Made by a program: the position numbers and the translations under genes. The notes under the pieces are model-generated. The model had not been told where the DNA came from. It did no database searches and saw only the letters and a program-made list of their open reading frames with translations. 64,000 nucleotides of DNA, from the NCBI GenBank assembly GCA_944326565.1, contig CALVEL010000005.1:100316-164315 (forward strand). The letters are read 5' to 3'. Shown piece by piece: positions 56,325 to 63,885 of the stretch (position 1 is the stretch's first letter; each line of letters opens with the position of its first letter). The DNA is from Candidatus Gastranaerophilales bacterium. Its GTDB lineage: Bacteria; Cyanobacteriota; Vampirovibrionia; Gastranaerophilales; Gastranaerophilaceae.

Positions 56325-58214
56325 ATGGATTACTTAAAAAATACTTATGACTGTATAGTAGTGGGTGCCGGTCACGCAGGTTGCGAGGCTGCAATTGCTG
56401 CTGCAAAACTCGGAGCTAAAGTACTTTTATGCACATTAAATGTTGATAATATTGCTTTAATGCCCTGTAATCCAGCAATAGGAGGACCTGCTAAATCAAC
56501 TTTAGTCAGAGAAATTGATGCCCTTGGTGGTGTAATGGGAGAAGTAGCTGATGCTACGTATATTCAAATGAAAATGCTCAATTCTTCCAAAGGTCCTGCT
56601 GTAAGAGCACTTAGAGCGCAATCTGATAAAAAGCAGTATATGAATTATATGAGAAATATTATCGAAAGTAACGATAATATCTATCTAAGACAGGCTTGTA
56701 TCACTCATTTAATAGCTGAGAACGGAGTTATCTCAGGTGCCGTTGATGAATTTGGAATTGAATACAAAGCTCGCAGTATTATTTTAACTACAGGCACATC
56801 GCTTTCAGGCAGAATTTTTGTCGGATTAAAATCTTATAGTGCAGGAAGATTAGGTGAGCCTGCAGCTATAGGGTTATCAGAATCATTAAAAAAACTCGGG
56901 ATAAGTATTAAAAAGCTCAAAACAGGTACCCCGCCAAGAGTCGACAAAAGAACAATTGACTATTCCAAAATGGCGATTCAACCTGGTGATGAAGAATTAA
57001 ATTTCTATTCATTCAAACCTAATCGACCTGTTAGACCACAATATCCGTGCTATTTAACAAGGACAAATGAAGAGACACATAGAATTATAAAAGAAAATCT
57101 TGATAAATCACCTATGTTTCAGGGACTTATAGAAGGAGTAGGTCCAAGATACTGTCCTTCAATTGAAGATAAAATAGTTCGATTCAGTTCCAATCCTTCT
57201 CATCATATTTTTATAGAGCCCGAAGGTTTAGGTACTTATGAAGTATATATTCAAGGTTTTTCAAGCAGTCTGCCTGCTGATGTTCAAGTAAAAATGCTGC
57301 ATACATTGCCTGGATTAGAAAAAGCTCATGTGATAAAACCAGCTTATGCTGTAGAATACGACTATGTACCTGCTGTACAGACCATGCATTCATTGATGTC
57401 AAAAGATATAAAAGGATTATTCTTCGCCGGACAAATTAATGGTACAAGCGGATATGAAGAAGCCGCAGCTCAAGGACTTATTGCTGGTATAAATGCCATA
57501 AATTATATGAACAATTCTGAAATGCTTGAATTATCAAGAAGCTCATCCTATATAGGCACTTTAATTGATGATTTGGTTACAAAAGATATTCAAGATCCAT
57601 ACAGAATGCTCACATCAAGGTCGGAGTATCGTCTGCTTTTGAGACAGGATAATGCTGATGCAAGATTAACTCCGACAGGTTATAAATTAGGACTTATTGA
57701 TAATATGCAATATAAAATATTTTCTGAAAAGCAGGAAAATATCGAAAAAGAAATGCTTAGGCTTCAAGAGTATAAAATTTCGGCAACTGATAAAGCCAAT
57801 GAAATATTATCAAAATACGGTGAACATATAGACAGAGGTATGCGAGCTTCTGAGTTGCTAAAACGTCCAAATATCACATATAAAATTTTAAAAGAATTAG
57901 ATGAGACAATTGCTAACGCTAATATTCCTCGTGATGTGTATGAGCAGGTGGAGGTTTTAATAAAATATGACGGTTATCTGAAACGTCAGGAATTTCAGGT
58001 CGAACAAGCGGGAAAACTTGATAAATATAAAATCCCTGATGATATTGATTATGAAAAAATTGATCATATTTCTTCTGAGACAAAAGATAAATTAAGTAAA
58101 ATAAGACCGAAGACTCTAGCTCAAGCCTCCCGCATAGGTGGTGTTAAGCCTGCTGATATTTCAGTTCTTATGGTTCTATTAGAAAGACATTCTATTGCTC
58201 GAAAAGTTTTTTAA
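56325..58214 (+). CDS. mnmG: tRNA uridine-5-carboxymethylaminomethyl modification enzyme MnmG
   Basis: 629-aa FAD enzyme which with MnmE modifies U34 of tRNAs. FAD motif VVGAGHAGCEAAIAAAKLG at residue 12, CNPAIGGPAKSTLVREIDALGG near 48 with its Cys, TGTPPRVDKRTID near 203, GQINGTSGYEEAAAQGLIAGIN near 366, C-terminal helical domain with RIGGVKPADISVLMVLL. Length and order normal. mnmE is not in the window. Confidence 0.97.
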   Translation: MDYLKNTYDCIVVGAGHAGCEAAIAAAKLGAKVLLCTLNVDNIALMPCNPAIGGPAKSTLVREIDALGGVMGEVADATYIQMKMLNSSKGPAVRALRAQSDKKQYMNYMRNIIESNDNIYLRQACITHLIAENGVISGAVDEFGIEYKARSIILTTGTSLSGRIFVGLKSYSAGRLGEPAAIGLSESLKKLGISIKKLKTGTPPRVDKRTIDYSKMAIQPGDEELNFYSFKPNRPVRPQYPCYLTRTNEETHRIIKENLDKSPMFQGLIEGVGPRYCPSIEDKIVRFSSNPSHHIFIEPEGLGTYEVYIQGFSSSLPADVQVKMLHTLPGLEKAHVIKPAYAVEYDYVPAVQTMHSLMSKDIKGLFFAGQINGTSGYEEAAAQGLIAGINAINYMNNSEMLELSRSSSYIGTLIDDLVTKDIQDPYRMLTSRSEYRLLLRQDNADARLTPTGYKLGLIDNMQYKIFSEKQENIEKEMLRLQEYKISATDKANEILSKYGEHIDRGMRASELLKRPNITYKILKELDETIANANIPRDVYEQVEVLIKYDGYLKRQEFQVEQAGKLDKYKIPDDIDYEKIDHISSETKDKLSKIRPKTLAQASRIGGVKPADISVLMVLLERHSIARKVF

Positions 58215-58528
58215 TAGTAAGTAGAATAATTGCTTTCGAGTTTTTTAAATTCAATTCGATTATTTTGCATTATTCTTTCAAATGTTTGATCTTTAAGGTC
58301 GTTTACTTTTACTTTGAATTTTCCCATCACATTTTTCCGTTTAATATCAAAAAATGTGTTTCTTGCATCATATATCCAAAAGTTATTCATCATCATACCA
58401 AGAGTAAATACCTGTTGTCTTGACGCAATTGAATCTCCATTGATTTCATACTGACTTTTAAATGAGGGGGTATTGCATCTTTTGGGTAAATTTCTATAAG
58501 TGTAATGACCGTTTTGATTAATTCTCAT
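58211..58528 (-). CDS. Hypothetical 105-aa protein
   Basis: Basic, aromatic and Asn-rich; no signal or TM. Contains TPSFKSQYEINGD near residue 19 and FKVKVNDLKDQTFERIMQNN toward the end. AAGGAAAGATAA gives the start. It overlaps the last 4 bases of mnmG tail to tail. Not recognised. Confidence 0.6.
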   Translation of the reverse strand: MRINQNGHYTYRNLPKRCNTPSFKSQYEINGDSIASRQQVFTLGMMMNNFWIYDARNTFFDIKRKNVMGKFKVKVNDLKDQTFERIMQNNRIEFKKLESNYSTYY

Positions 58529-58774
58529 TTATCTTTCCTTTTTGCTACTATTATTTTAAAAATAAAGAATAAATCAATTTACACAATTGCCTAACATTCT
58601 TTATAAAAATTTACAAATAATACATTTAATCAAAACACTTGCAACCGTAAAAGAACAATCAGTTCGGGAATTTTGGGACAGATAAATTTAGAGACTTTAA
58701 ATAGTGTGGTATTTTCGTAAATTTGTCTTAAAAATACAGCAAATTTATTTTTTAAGCTGTTTTATATAGACATT
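58529..58774. other. Intergenic stretch with one arm of an inverted repeat
   Basis: Contains GAATTTTGGGACAG at 58668-58681, whose exact reverse complement is at 60131-60144, and CAGTTCGGGAATTT at 58660-58673, repeated with one change at 60232-60245. A TATATA-type -10 lies just before the next ATG. Confidence 0.55.
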
Positions 58775-59977
58775 ATGGAAATATCATTTCAAGGAATAAT
58801 CCCTCCATATAAAATTGCTAAAGCCAAAATTTATCCAATTGCAAAGGATATTTCTTCATTGGAAATAAATAATGTCTGTAATACAATTTCAAAAAAAACA
58901 GACCTCATTGGCGAAGGCGTAAATGGAGAAGCTTTTTACTACGGGCAAGATTTAGTTGTAAAAAAATGTAAGCCTAATGCACTCTGTCCAAATAACATAA
59001 TGAATGAAGCTGAAAAACTAGATATTTTATATGAATTTTTTAAAGAACGAGGAAAAGGTTTTTCTTTGGGGAATACGCAAAAGGGAATTGTAGCTTTCCA
59101 ACTAAATAATGGGGAATCTTACTTAATCTCTTCACTAGTAAAAGGTAAAAAAGCAGATTATTGCACAAATCCATTAAATTGCAAGAATCTTAGCTCACTT
59201 GTTTCAATAATTACAGAGCTAGATAAGGGTTCTAAAAAATATGGAAGGTTAATGGTTTATGACATTAATCTGGGCAATATACATTTTACAAAAGATAACG
59301 CAGGAATATTAGATTTTGAGCACTTAAAAGGTGAAAAATTAGATGAAAGTATTAAAAATGTAATAATTGATAAAAATTATGGAGCTGCTGTGCATACTTC
59401 AGATACTTCATTTTTGGACAGTAATCTTCGTTCTTTTGAATTTTCTGCATTTTATGATTATCTAGCTAATACACCTGCACAAATATCTCGTAAACTATTT
59501 AATGAATATCTCAATATTAAGTCATCCTATCACAAAAATATGGCTAAGCACCTAAAGGAACAAGCTAAAAACTCTTTATATCCTGAAATAATAGAAAGTA
59601 TAGTAAATTCAGAATTAGCACACTCAAAGCTTTTAGCAAATAAAAACTTATCAAAAGATATAATAAAGTCAGAAGTAATGAAAATACAAATGTCTAGATT
59701 TATGTTTATTTCAAGCAAATATTGCAATTCTCCGAATATAAGATTTAATCCTATGCAAATTAGACGATACCGCCAAGATGGTTTAGAATATTTTAATAAA
59801 AAACTTATAGAAGCGTTAGACGCAAAAGATTTTGATCGAATAACTTATTATAAAGACTGTATAAAAATCTTTAATAAGTGGGCAAAAGCAGATGACTTAC
59901 CTAAAACAATGATAGACTCCCAACTAAAAAGGATTTCAGTTGCAAAGAGCTTAACTCTCGATAGAATATTAGTATAA
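58775..59977 (+). CDS. Protein-kinase-fold protein
   Basis: 400 aa. Kinase motifs in order: Gly-rich loop IGEGVNGEAF (45-54), Lys in LVVKK (63-64), helix-C Glu in MNEAEKL (76-82), catalytic-loop equivalent VYDINLGNIHF (161-171, Asp163 and Asn168) and GILDFEH (177-183, DFG equivalent). HRD is replaced by YDI, as in aminoglycoside/HipA-like and effector kinases. The C-terminal 200 residues are helical and unassigned. The N-terminus is MEISFQGI; no signal peptide. Flanked by repeats, so likely a mobile cargo gene. Confidence 0.7.
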   Translation: MEISFQGIIPPYKIAKAKIYPIAKDISSLEINNVCNTISKKTDLIGEGVNGEAFYYGQDLVVKKCKPNALCPNNIMNEAEKLDILYEFFKERGKGFSLGNTQKGIVAFQLNNGESYLISSLVKGKKADYCTNPLNCKNLSSLVSIITELDKGSKKYGRLMVYDINLGNIHFTKDNAGILDFEHLKGEKLDESIKNVIIDKNYGAAVHTSDTSFLDSNLRSFEFSAFYDYLANTPAQISRKLFNEYLNIKSSYHKNMAKHLKEQAKNSLYPEIIESIVNSELAHSKLLANKNLSKDIIKSEVMKIQMSRFMFISSKYCNSPNIRFNPMQIRRYRQDGLEYFNKKLIEALDAKDFDRITYYKDCIKIFNKWAKADDLPKTMIDSQLKRISVAKSLTLDRILV

Positions 59978-60287
59978 ATAATTTGTTAATTTATATAAAT
60001 TTTATTAATTGCTTCATATTTAACCTTTGAATTTTTGATGTTCTTTTTACATTTCAAGTAAATTGAAATGTATATTCATCAAAATTTAAAATTTGATTTT
60101 TTAACACTGTCCTATCTAAAAAATCCTGAACTGTCCCAAAATTCTTAAGCTGTGTCTAAATTCTCGCCATTTAAGGTTTTGAGGCACAGTCTTGTTCTAG
60201 ACATTAACGGACAGTAATCGGACTTTTTTGCCAGTTCAGGAATTTCATTTTTAGCGATTTCCGACTAAAAAAATCAAGATATATAAA
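59978..60287. other. Repeat-rich intergenic stretch
   Basis: About 310 bases without a supported gene. It holds a long imperfect hairpin, the second arm of the repeats that flank the kinase-fold gene, and several short CTGTCC/GGACAG words (60115, 60131, 60208), which suggests remnants of a small mobile element. Confidence 0.55.
60030..60086. repeat. Long imperfect hairpin
   Basis: AATTTTTGATG / CATCAAAATT outer arms and ACATTTCAA / TTGAAATGT inner arms around GTAAA, placed 50 bases after the kinase-fold gene. It may act as its terminator or be part of a mobile element. Confidence 0.6.
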
Positions 60288-60485
60288 ATGAAAAAGAAAA
60301 ATTTGAAAGAATCAGCTATAAGATATGAAATTAATCTAAACTTAGACAAAGTCATTGAGGTTTTAGGTCGACTTAACTTTATAAATACATCCGAAGTTTG
60401 GTTTGAGAGTTTAGCTTACGATTGGATAGATAACGAACCTCCTGAAGAGGATTTGGATAGAGTTTTAAAAGAGTTGGGGTATTAA
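60288..60485 (+). CDS. Small hypothetical protein
   Basis: 65 aa, starts MKKKNLKESAIRYEINLNLD, helical and acidic toward the end (EPPEEDLDRVLKELGY). It has the look of accessory phage or plasmid proteins; no family recognised. Weak start context. Its last codons form one arm of a terminator. Confidence 0.55.
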   Translation: MKKKNLKESAIRYEINLNLDKVIEVLGRLNFINTSEVWFESLAYDWIDNEPPEEDLDRVLKELGY

Positions 60486-60504
60486 ATCTCAACTCTTTTT
60501 TTAT
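60468..60504 (+). terminator. Terminator overlapping the end of the small gene
   Basis: AAAAGAGTTG / CAACTCTTTT stem, 12-base loop, seven Ts; the left arm is inside the coding sequence. Confidence 0.8.
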
Positions 60505-60577
60505 GTGTCTGAATGATACAGAATAGTCGCAATGACTTGAAATCCTTGCTATTGCAATCGATTAATGTCAGTACAAA
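60503..60577 (+). promoter_or_regulatory. 75-nt promoter module, copy A
   Basis: ATGTGTCTGAATGATACA at the left, then TTGAAA (60537), 17-nt spacer, GATTAA (60560) and GTACAAA at the right. The same blocks with identical spacing occur in copy B (61184-61258), so they are constrained: a -35/-10 pair plus an upstream operator. Confidence 0.7.
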
Positions 60578-60596
60578 CAAACGAAAGGATTATATT

Positions 60597-60821
60597 ATGG
60601 CAATGACAAATGAAGAAAAATACGAAAAGAACTATCAAGGCTTTATGAAAGAATTAACAAGAATTTCTAAAAAATACGGAATAGGAATTAATGCTTGCGG
60701 TTGCTTTGATTATTACGATTTAAACGGTTTTAAGGATATTGAATATTACGATGATTCTTCAAGTGGCGATATTAGAATCGCAGGAATTATCTATAGTGAT
60801 GGTACAGAAGCAGAATTATAA
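60597..60821 (+). CDS. Small hypothetical protein
   Basis: 74 aa from ATG 60597 with GAAAGGATTATATT before it (an earlier in-frame ATG at 60513 lies inside the promoter module). Acidic, Tyr/Asp-rich, with FDYYDLNGFKDIEYYDDSS in the middle and NACGCF with two Cys. Driven by module A. The 61689 protein has a similar opening (EEKYEKN.../EEKRYENF) and a similar ending plan, so the two may be distant paralogues. Confidence 0.6.
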   Translation: MAMTNEEKYEKNYQGFMKELTRISKKYGIGINACGCFDYYDLNGFKDIEYYDDSSSGDIRIAGIIYSDGTEAEL

Positions 60822-60833
60822 GGAATAAAAATG

Positions 60834-61181
60834 ATGGACGATTTAAAATTAAAAAAGTTTTTAGTTGTACACTCTGATGGGACAAGAGATATTGTAGAGG
60901 CAGTTAATGACGAATTTTTAGAAATTAGATACGAAGAAATTGACGAAAAAATTGAATCTATTGAAGAGATAAAAGTTCAAAAAATAAAAATTGTAAAATA
61001 CGGTTCAATTCTATATGAAATCAAAAAAGAATACACTGATAATGAATTTAACGAAGTTGTGGACAAAATTCTTAATAATATAAGAAACATAACTTTTGAT
61101 AAAAAATCAAACTCTTTTGTATGTGAAAAGAAAATTACAGCCGAATTAGCTTATTTCTTGTTTGATTCTAATACATTATAA
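60834..61181 (+). CDS. Hypothetical 115-aa protein
   Basis: Starts MDDLKLKKFLVVHSDGTRDIVEAVND; ATG at 60834 or 60831, AAGGAATAA upstream. Mixed alpha/beta with a Glu/Ile-rich middle and a second half ending CEKKITAELAYFLF. Ten bases behind the previous gene, same transcript. No family recognised. Confidence 0.6.
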   Translation: MDDLKLKKFLVVHSDGTRDIVEAVNDEFLEIRYEEIDEKIESIEEIKVQKIKIVKYGSILYEIKKEYTDNEFNEVVDKILNNIRNITFDKKSNSFVCEKKITAELAYFLFDSNTL

Positions 61182-61183
61182 CA

Positions 61184-61258
61184 ATGTGTCTGAATGATAC
61201 AAAACATCAACAATAACTTGATGTTTAGACTATTCAGAGTGATTAATGTTTGTACAAA
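61184..61258 (+). promoter_or_regulatory. 75-nt promoter module, copy B
   Basis: ATGTGTCTGAATGATACA, then TTGATG (61218), 17 nt, GATTAA (61241) and GTACAAA; blocks and distances are the same as in copy A while the spacers differ. Confidence 0.7.
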
Positions 61259-61282
61259 GCGGAAGTTAATAAGAGGTAAATT

Positions 61283-61459
61283 ATGACAAACAAAGAATTT
61301 GAACAAGATTTAATTAAAAGATTAAAAAACGAAATTGAATACCTAGAGTTAAAACTTAAAGATTGTAGAAATTATGAAAAGGAATGCATTATCAAAAGTC
61401 AAATCAGTTATAAAAAAGGACAAATTAAATATTACATAGAAAACCCATTATAAGACATA
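61283..61459 (+). CDS. Small coiled-coil protein
   Basis: 58 codons, MTNKEFEQDLIKRLKNEIEY at the start and YYIETHYKT at the end; Lys/Glu-rich amphipathic helix with heptads. AAGAGGTAAATT precedes ATG. First gene behind promoter module B. Confidence 0.6.
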
Positions 61460-61472
61460 AGGAGATAAAATT

Positions 61473-61673
61473 ATGGCACTAAAAAACAAAAATGATATGT
61501 TGTTCGGAACTAAAATTTACAATAATAAAACTAATGAAATAGGGTTACTTATTTATACTTGGACAAATTCATTTGCTGATAGAGATATTGAATATGCAAC
61601 CTGTGTTGATAAAAACGGGAAAAGATATAACATTGAAATGGACGAAATAACTCCTGTTGATACTATGGAATAA
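61473..61673 (+). CDS. Small hypothetical protein
   Basis: 66 aa, MALKNKNDMLFGTKIYNNKT to EMDEITPVDTME; beta-rich, reminiscent of small SH3-like domains. AAGGAGATAAAATT gives a strong start. In the same unit as the neighbouring small genes. Confidence 0.6.
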   Translation: MALKNKNDMLFGTKIYNNKTNEIGLLIYTWTNSFADRDIEYATCVDKNGKRYNIEMDEITPVDTME

Positions 61674-61688
61674 CATTAGGATAGATAT

Positions 61689-61883
61689 ATGGATGAGGAA
61701 AAACGATACGAGAATTTTTTAATTGAACTTAGAGAGTTATGTCTTTATCATGGATTTACAATAGATGGGACAATTACTCAATATGAAGATTTACTTGATG
61801 TTAATTATAAAATGGATATGAATAATAACACCATAACCCCAACTATGATTGCATTTGTTGGTTTACCTTCTGATTGTAAATAA
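61689..61883 (+). CDS. Small hypothetical protein
   Basis: 64 aa, MDEEKRYENFLIELRELCLY; helical start then beta strands with PTMIAFVGLPSDCK at the end. Plan resembles the 60597 gene product. Last gene of the plus-strand block. Confidence 0.55.
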   Translation: MDEEKRYENFLIELRELCLYHGFTIDGTITQYEDLLDVNYKMDMNNNTITPTMIAFVGLPSDCK

Positions 61884-61935
61884 TTTGCCTTATATAAAAA
61901 ACTTGAGTATCATACCAATGATTTGATTTGTCTGA

Positions 61936-61970
61936 AAAGAGTCTCTTCTCCGAATAAAAAGAGGCTCTTT
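61936..61970. terminator. Bidirectional terminator between opposing blocks
   Basis: Stem AAAGAGTCTCTT / AAGAGGCTCTTT (one G-T pair) separating the plus-strand small genes from the Mu-like minus-strand genes. Confidence 0.85.
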
Positions 61971-62244
61971 ATTTGTTTTCAAGATATTCTAAATATCTTC
62001 TGTAGCACATTGCAAAAACAGTGTCTTCAGCTAAAGCATTACTTGCTAGTCCACTTTTTACAACGTCTTTCGGCATACTAAAATAATCTTGAGGATTGTC
62101 TCCCAATCTTATTATAAGTGTTCCTTCTGATGAAAAAGAACGTTTTTTACAAAAATAATAATCCCTCATTTCATCAGAACCTAAATATAAACAATCATCA
62201 CAATCGTGTTTATATAATGGTTTTTCAGCTTGTAATACAGACAT
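61969..62244 (-). CDS. Hypothetical Cys-containing phage protein
   Basis: 91 aa. Cys-rich first third (HDCDDCLYLG and YYFCKKR), then LIIRLGDNPQDYFSMPKDVVKSG and MCYRRYLEYLENK. The spacing CxxC ... C ... C could bind zinc. GGAGAAAAAC precedes ATG. Last gene of the Mu-like operon seen here. Confidence 0.6.
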   Translation of the reverse strand: MSVLQAEKPLYKHDCDDCLYLGSDEMRDYYFCKKRSFSSEGTLIIRLGDNPQDYFSMPKDVVKSGLASNALAEDTVFAMCYRRYLEYLENK

Positions 62245-62335
62245 GTTTTTCTCCTATACATGTATTATACAAAAAAAACTTCAATAACATATTAGCCATT
62301 GAAGTAAAGAAAGACTGGTGTTGTAAAGCTATTTT

Positions 62336-62632
62336 TTAGGAGTGATTTTTATTTTGAAGGTGATTTTCAATAATTTTATAAATATATCGTTGGGAATAAC
62401 CACATTCTAAGGCAAGACGGTTTATCGTGTATTTTCTGCCATCATACTGGCTTATAATATATCTTTTTTTTACCTCACTAAAAGCGTTTCTTGGTATTGT
62501 AACAGTTAACCCCGGAGTTAAAAAAATCAAAGCCAAAGCAGAGCGTATGCCGGCTGATTCTGCAATTGTCTTTAAATCATCATTTGGCATATCTTCAGGT
62601 TTTATATAATCCATCCAAGGTTTATATTCCAT
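62336..62632 (-). CDS. Mor-like transcription activator
   Basis: 98 aa similar in plan to the Mu Mor/C family: an N-terminal dimerisation part (DDLKTIAESAGIRSALALIFLTPGLTVTIP) and a C-terminal helix-turn-helix (YTINRLALECGYSQRYIYKIIENHL). In Mu, Mor activates the middle promoter. GAGGAGATT before ATG. It lies just downstream of a hammerhead ribozyme. Confidence 0.8.
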   Translation of the reverse strand: MEYKPWMDYIKPEDMPNDDLKTIAESAGIRSALALIFLTPGLTVTIPRNAFSEVKKRYIISQYDGRKYTINRLALECGYSQRYIYKIIENHLQNKNHS

Positions 62633-62655
62633 AATCTCCTCATACTTATTTATTT

Positions 62656-62720
62656 GGTCTCATCAGTTAACGCATTACGTTAAGACGGTCAGCTTGCACC
62701 GTTAGCCGACCGTTTCGACC
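62656..62720 (-). ncRNA. Type II hammerhead ribozyme, copy 1
   Basis: Minus strand 62720 to 62656: stem II GGTC, GAAA, stem III CGGTCGGC / GCTGACCG (8 pairs, one G-U), cleavage triplet GTC, stem I TTAACG-TAATG-CGTTAA, CTGATGA, stem II GACC. All invariant core bases are present. Predicted cut between 62684 and 62683. It begins 3 nt after the stop of the upstream 90-aa gene. Confidence 0.93.
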
Positions 62721-62723
62721 TGT

Positions 62724-62996
62724 TTAGGCTTTTGTTTTCCTTAACTCTTCCTCCTCAAGAATATCTTCGATTTTTGACTGAGTTTTAAATAATTCACAAA
62801 GCATAATTTCTTGGGGTCTAACTTCTTCAATTAACTTTGCCATTTTATGTAAGTTATCAAAAATAACTGTAACTTCTTGTGGAGAAGTACTATGTACTTT
62901 AATGACACAATCTGCAATTTTGATTTTTAACTTTTCAACATTTACCTGATACTCTGTGATTTCTCTCATTAGAACATCTAGTGCTAAATTTCCCAT
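62724..62996 (-). CDS. Hypothetical phage early protein
   Basis: 90 aa, MGNLALDVLMREITEYQVNV..., helical, no known motif. AAAGGAGAAAAA precedes ATG. It is bracketed on both sides by hammerhead ribozymes, so both cuts would leave its message as a separate RNA of about 365 nt. Confidence 0.65.
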   Translation of the reverse strand: MGNLALDVLMREITEYQVNVEKLKIKIADCVIKVHSTSPQEVTVIFDNLHKMAKLIEEVRPQEIMLCELFKTQSKIEDILEEEELRKTKA

Positions 62997-63020
62997 TTTT
63001 TTCTCCTTTACTTTTAAATT

Positions 63021-63077
63021 GGTCTCATCAGTTAGAGCCTTACTCTAAGACGGTCAGTTTTACTGACCGTTTCGACC
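63021..63077 (-). ncRNA. Type II hammerhead ribozyme, copy 2
   Basis: Minus strand 63077 to 63021: GGTC, GAAA, stem III CGGTCAG-TAAAA-CTGACCG, GTC, stem I TTAGAG-TAAGG-CTCTAA, CTGATGA, GACC. Stem I differs from copy 1 by paired (compensatory) changes while the TAA(T/G)G loop is kept. Predicted cut between 63049 and 63048. Confidence 0.95.
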
Positions 63078-63087
63078 TGCGTTAATC

Positions 63088-63408
63088 TTAACAAGGAGGC
63101 ATATTGGTAGGTGTTAACATTTCCATCAAATCTCTCTCCATTTTTGTCAGAATTGCGATTTGACCTTCAATGACTTTGCAATCCATTTCTCGTTCATATC
63201 TACCGCTCCAATTGTCTTTTTCAAGAGCCACATCTGCGTATTTTAATTTAGCAATCTTTAATTCTTCTTCAAGAACAATTTTTTGATTTTTAATTAAACC
63301 CATCATTGCACACTCTTTTTTGTCATTTTCATCATGAGTAATCTCTCCAAAGAATTGATTATCTCTCATTTTTGACATTTCTTCGTTTGTTTTTTCAATT
63401 GTTAACAT
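63088..63408 (-). CDS. Hypothetical phage early protein, coiled coil
   Basis: 106 aa, Glu/Lys/Met-rich helices (LEEELKIAKLKYADVALEKD; EGQIAILTKMERDLMEML). AAAGGAGAAAAA precedes ATG. Between gemA and ribozyme copy 2; no family recognised. Confidence 0.6.
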   Translation of the reverse strand: MLTIEKTNEEMSKMRDNQFFGEITHDENDKKECAMMGLIKNQKIVLEEELKIAKLKYADVALEKDNWSGRYEREMDCKVIEGQIAILTKMERDLMEMLTPTNMPPC

Positions 63409-63435
63409 AGTTTTTCTCCTTTACTTTCTCTTCTA

Positions 63436-63885
63436 CTACTCAAGTGTGGCCGCACTTTTTTCTAAATTCTTTTTTATAGCCGTTATTGCCTGTATAACCT
63501 TGCAGGCTTTGGCTCTTGTTAAAAACATAATGTCATCAACTTTAAATTTTGATTTTAAAAATTTTCTAAGAGATTTTTTTGCATATTTATCAGTGTTGTA
63601 ATATGCAAGGTCTCTCCATAAACCTTCAATCATTCTTAATTGAGCACTTGTAGCCATTTCCTCATCACGATTTAAATTCTCGTATTTTTTCGGGTGTTTA
63701 ACCCACTTATTAGATGCGATAGCTCTTTCTTCAAGAATCTCGATAAAAATACCGGCTTCTGTAAATGTAAGATTCTTTGAACTTTGGACATCAAAAGACA
63801 TAAGCATTTCTCGGTATAAATCATCATCCATACCTAATATGTTTTTTAATGCATGTATTTTTCTAATCTGAAAAGTCGTAGCCAT
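63436..63885 (-). CDS. Mu GemA-like (gp16, DUF1018) protein
   Basis: 149 aa. QIRKIHALKNILGMDDDLYREMLMSF at the start followed by SSKNLTFTEAGIFIEIL is the GemA pattern; a second block EMATSAQLRMIEGLWRDLAYY and SLRKFLKSKFKVDDIMFLTRAKACKVI completes it. In Mu, GemA belongs to the late part of the early operon, right before mor, which matches the order here. Confidence 0.85.
   Translation of the reverse strand: MATTFQIRKIHALKNILGMDDDLYREMLMSFDVQSSKNLTFTEAGIFIEILEERAIASNKWVKHPKKYENLNRDEEMATSAQLRMIEGLWRDLAYYNTDKYAKKSLRKFLKSKFKVDDIMFLTRAKACKVIQAITAIKKNLEKSAATLE

Larger units (their letters stand above)
58668..60144. repeat. 14-bp inverted repeats flanking the kinase-fold gene
   Basis: GAATTTTGGGACAG at 58668-58681 and its perfect inverse at 60131-60144 enclose exactly one gene. 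No transposase lies between them. A related word, AACTGTCCCTAAAAATT, is beside tRNA-Ala at 51281. Confidence 0.5.

Noticed and set aside
62656..63077. The two hairpin repeats as simple intrinsic terminators or MITE-like repeats
   Set aside because: They lack T tracts, and their conserved CTGATGA and GAAA segments with compensatory stem changes fit hammerhead ribozymes instead.
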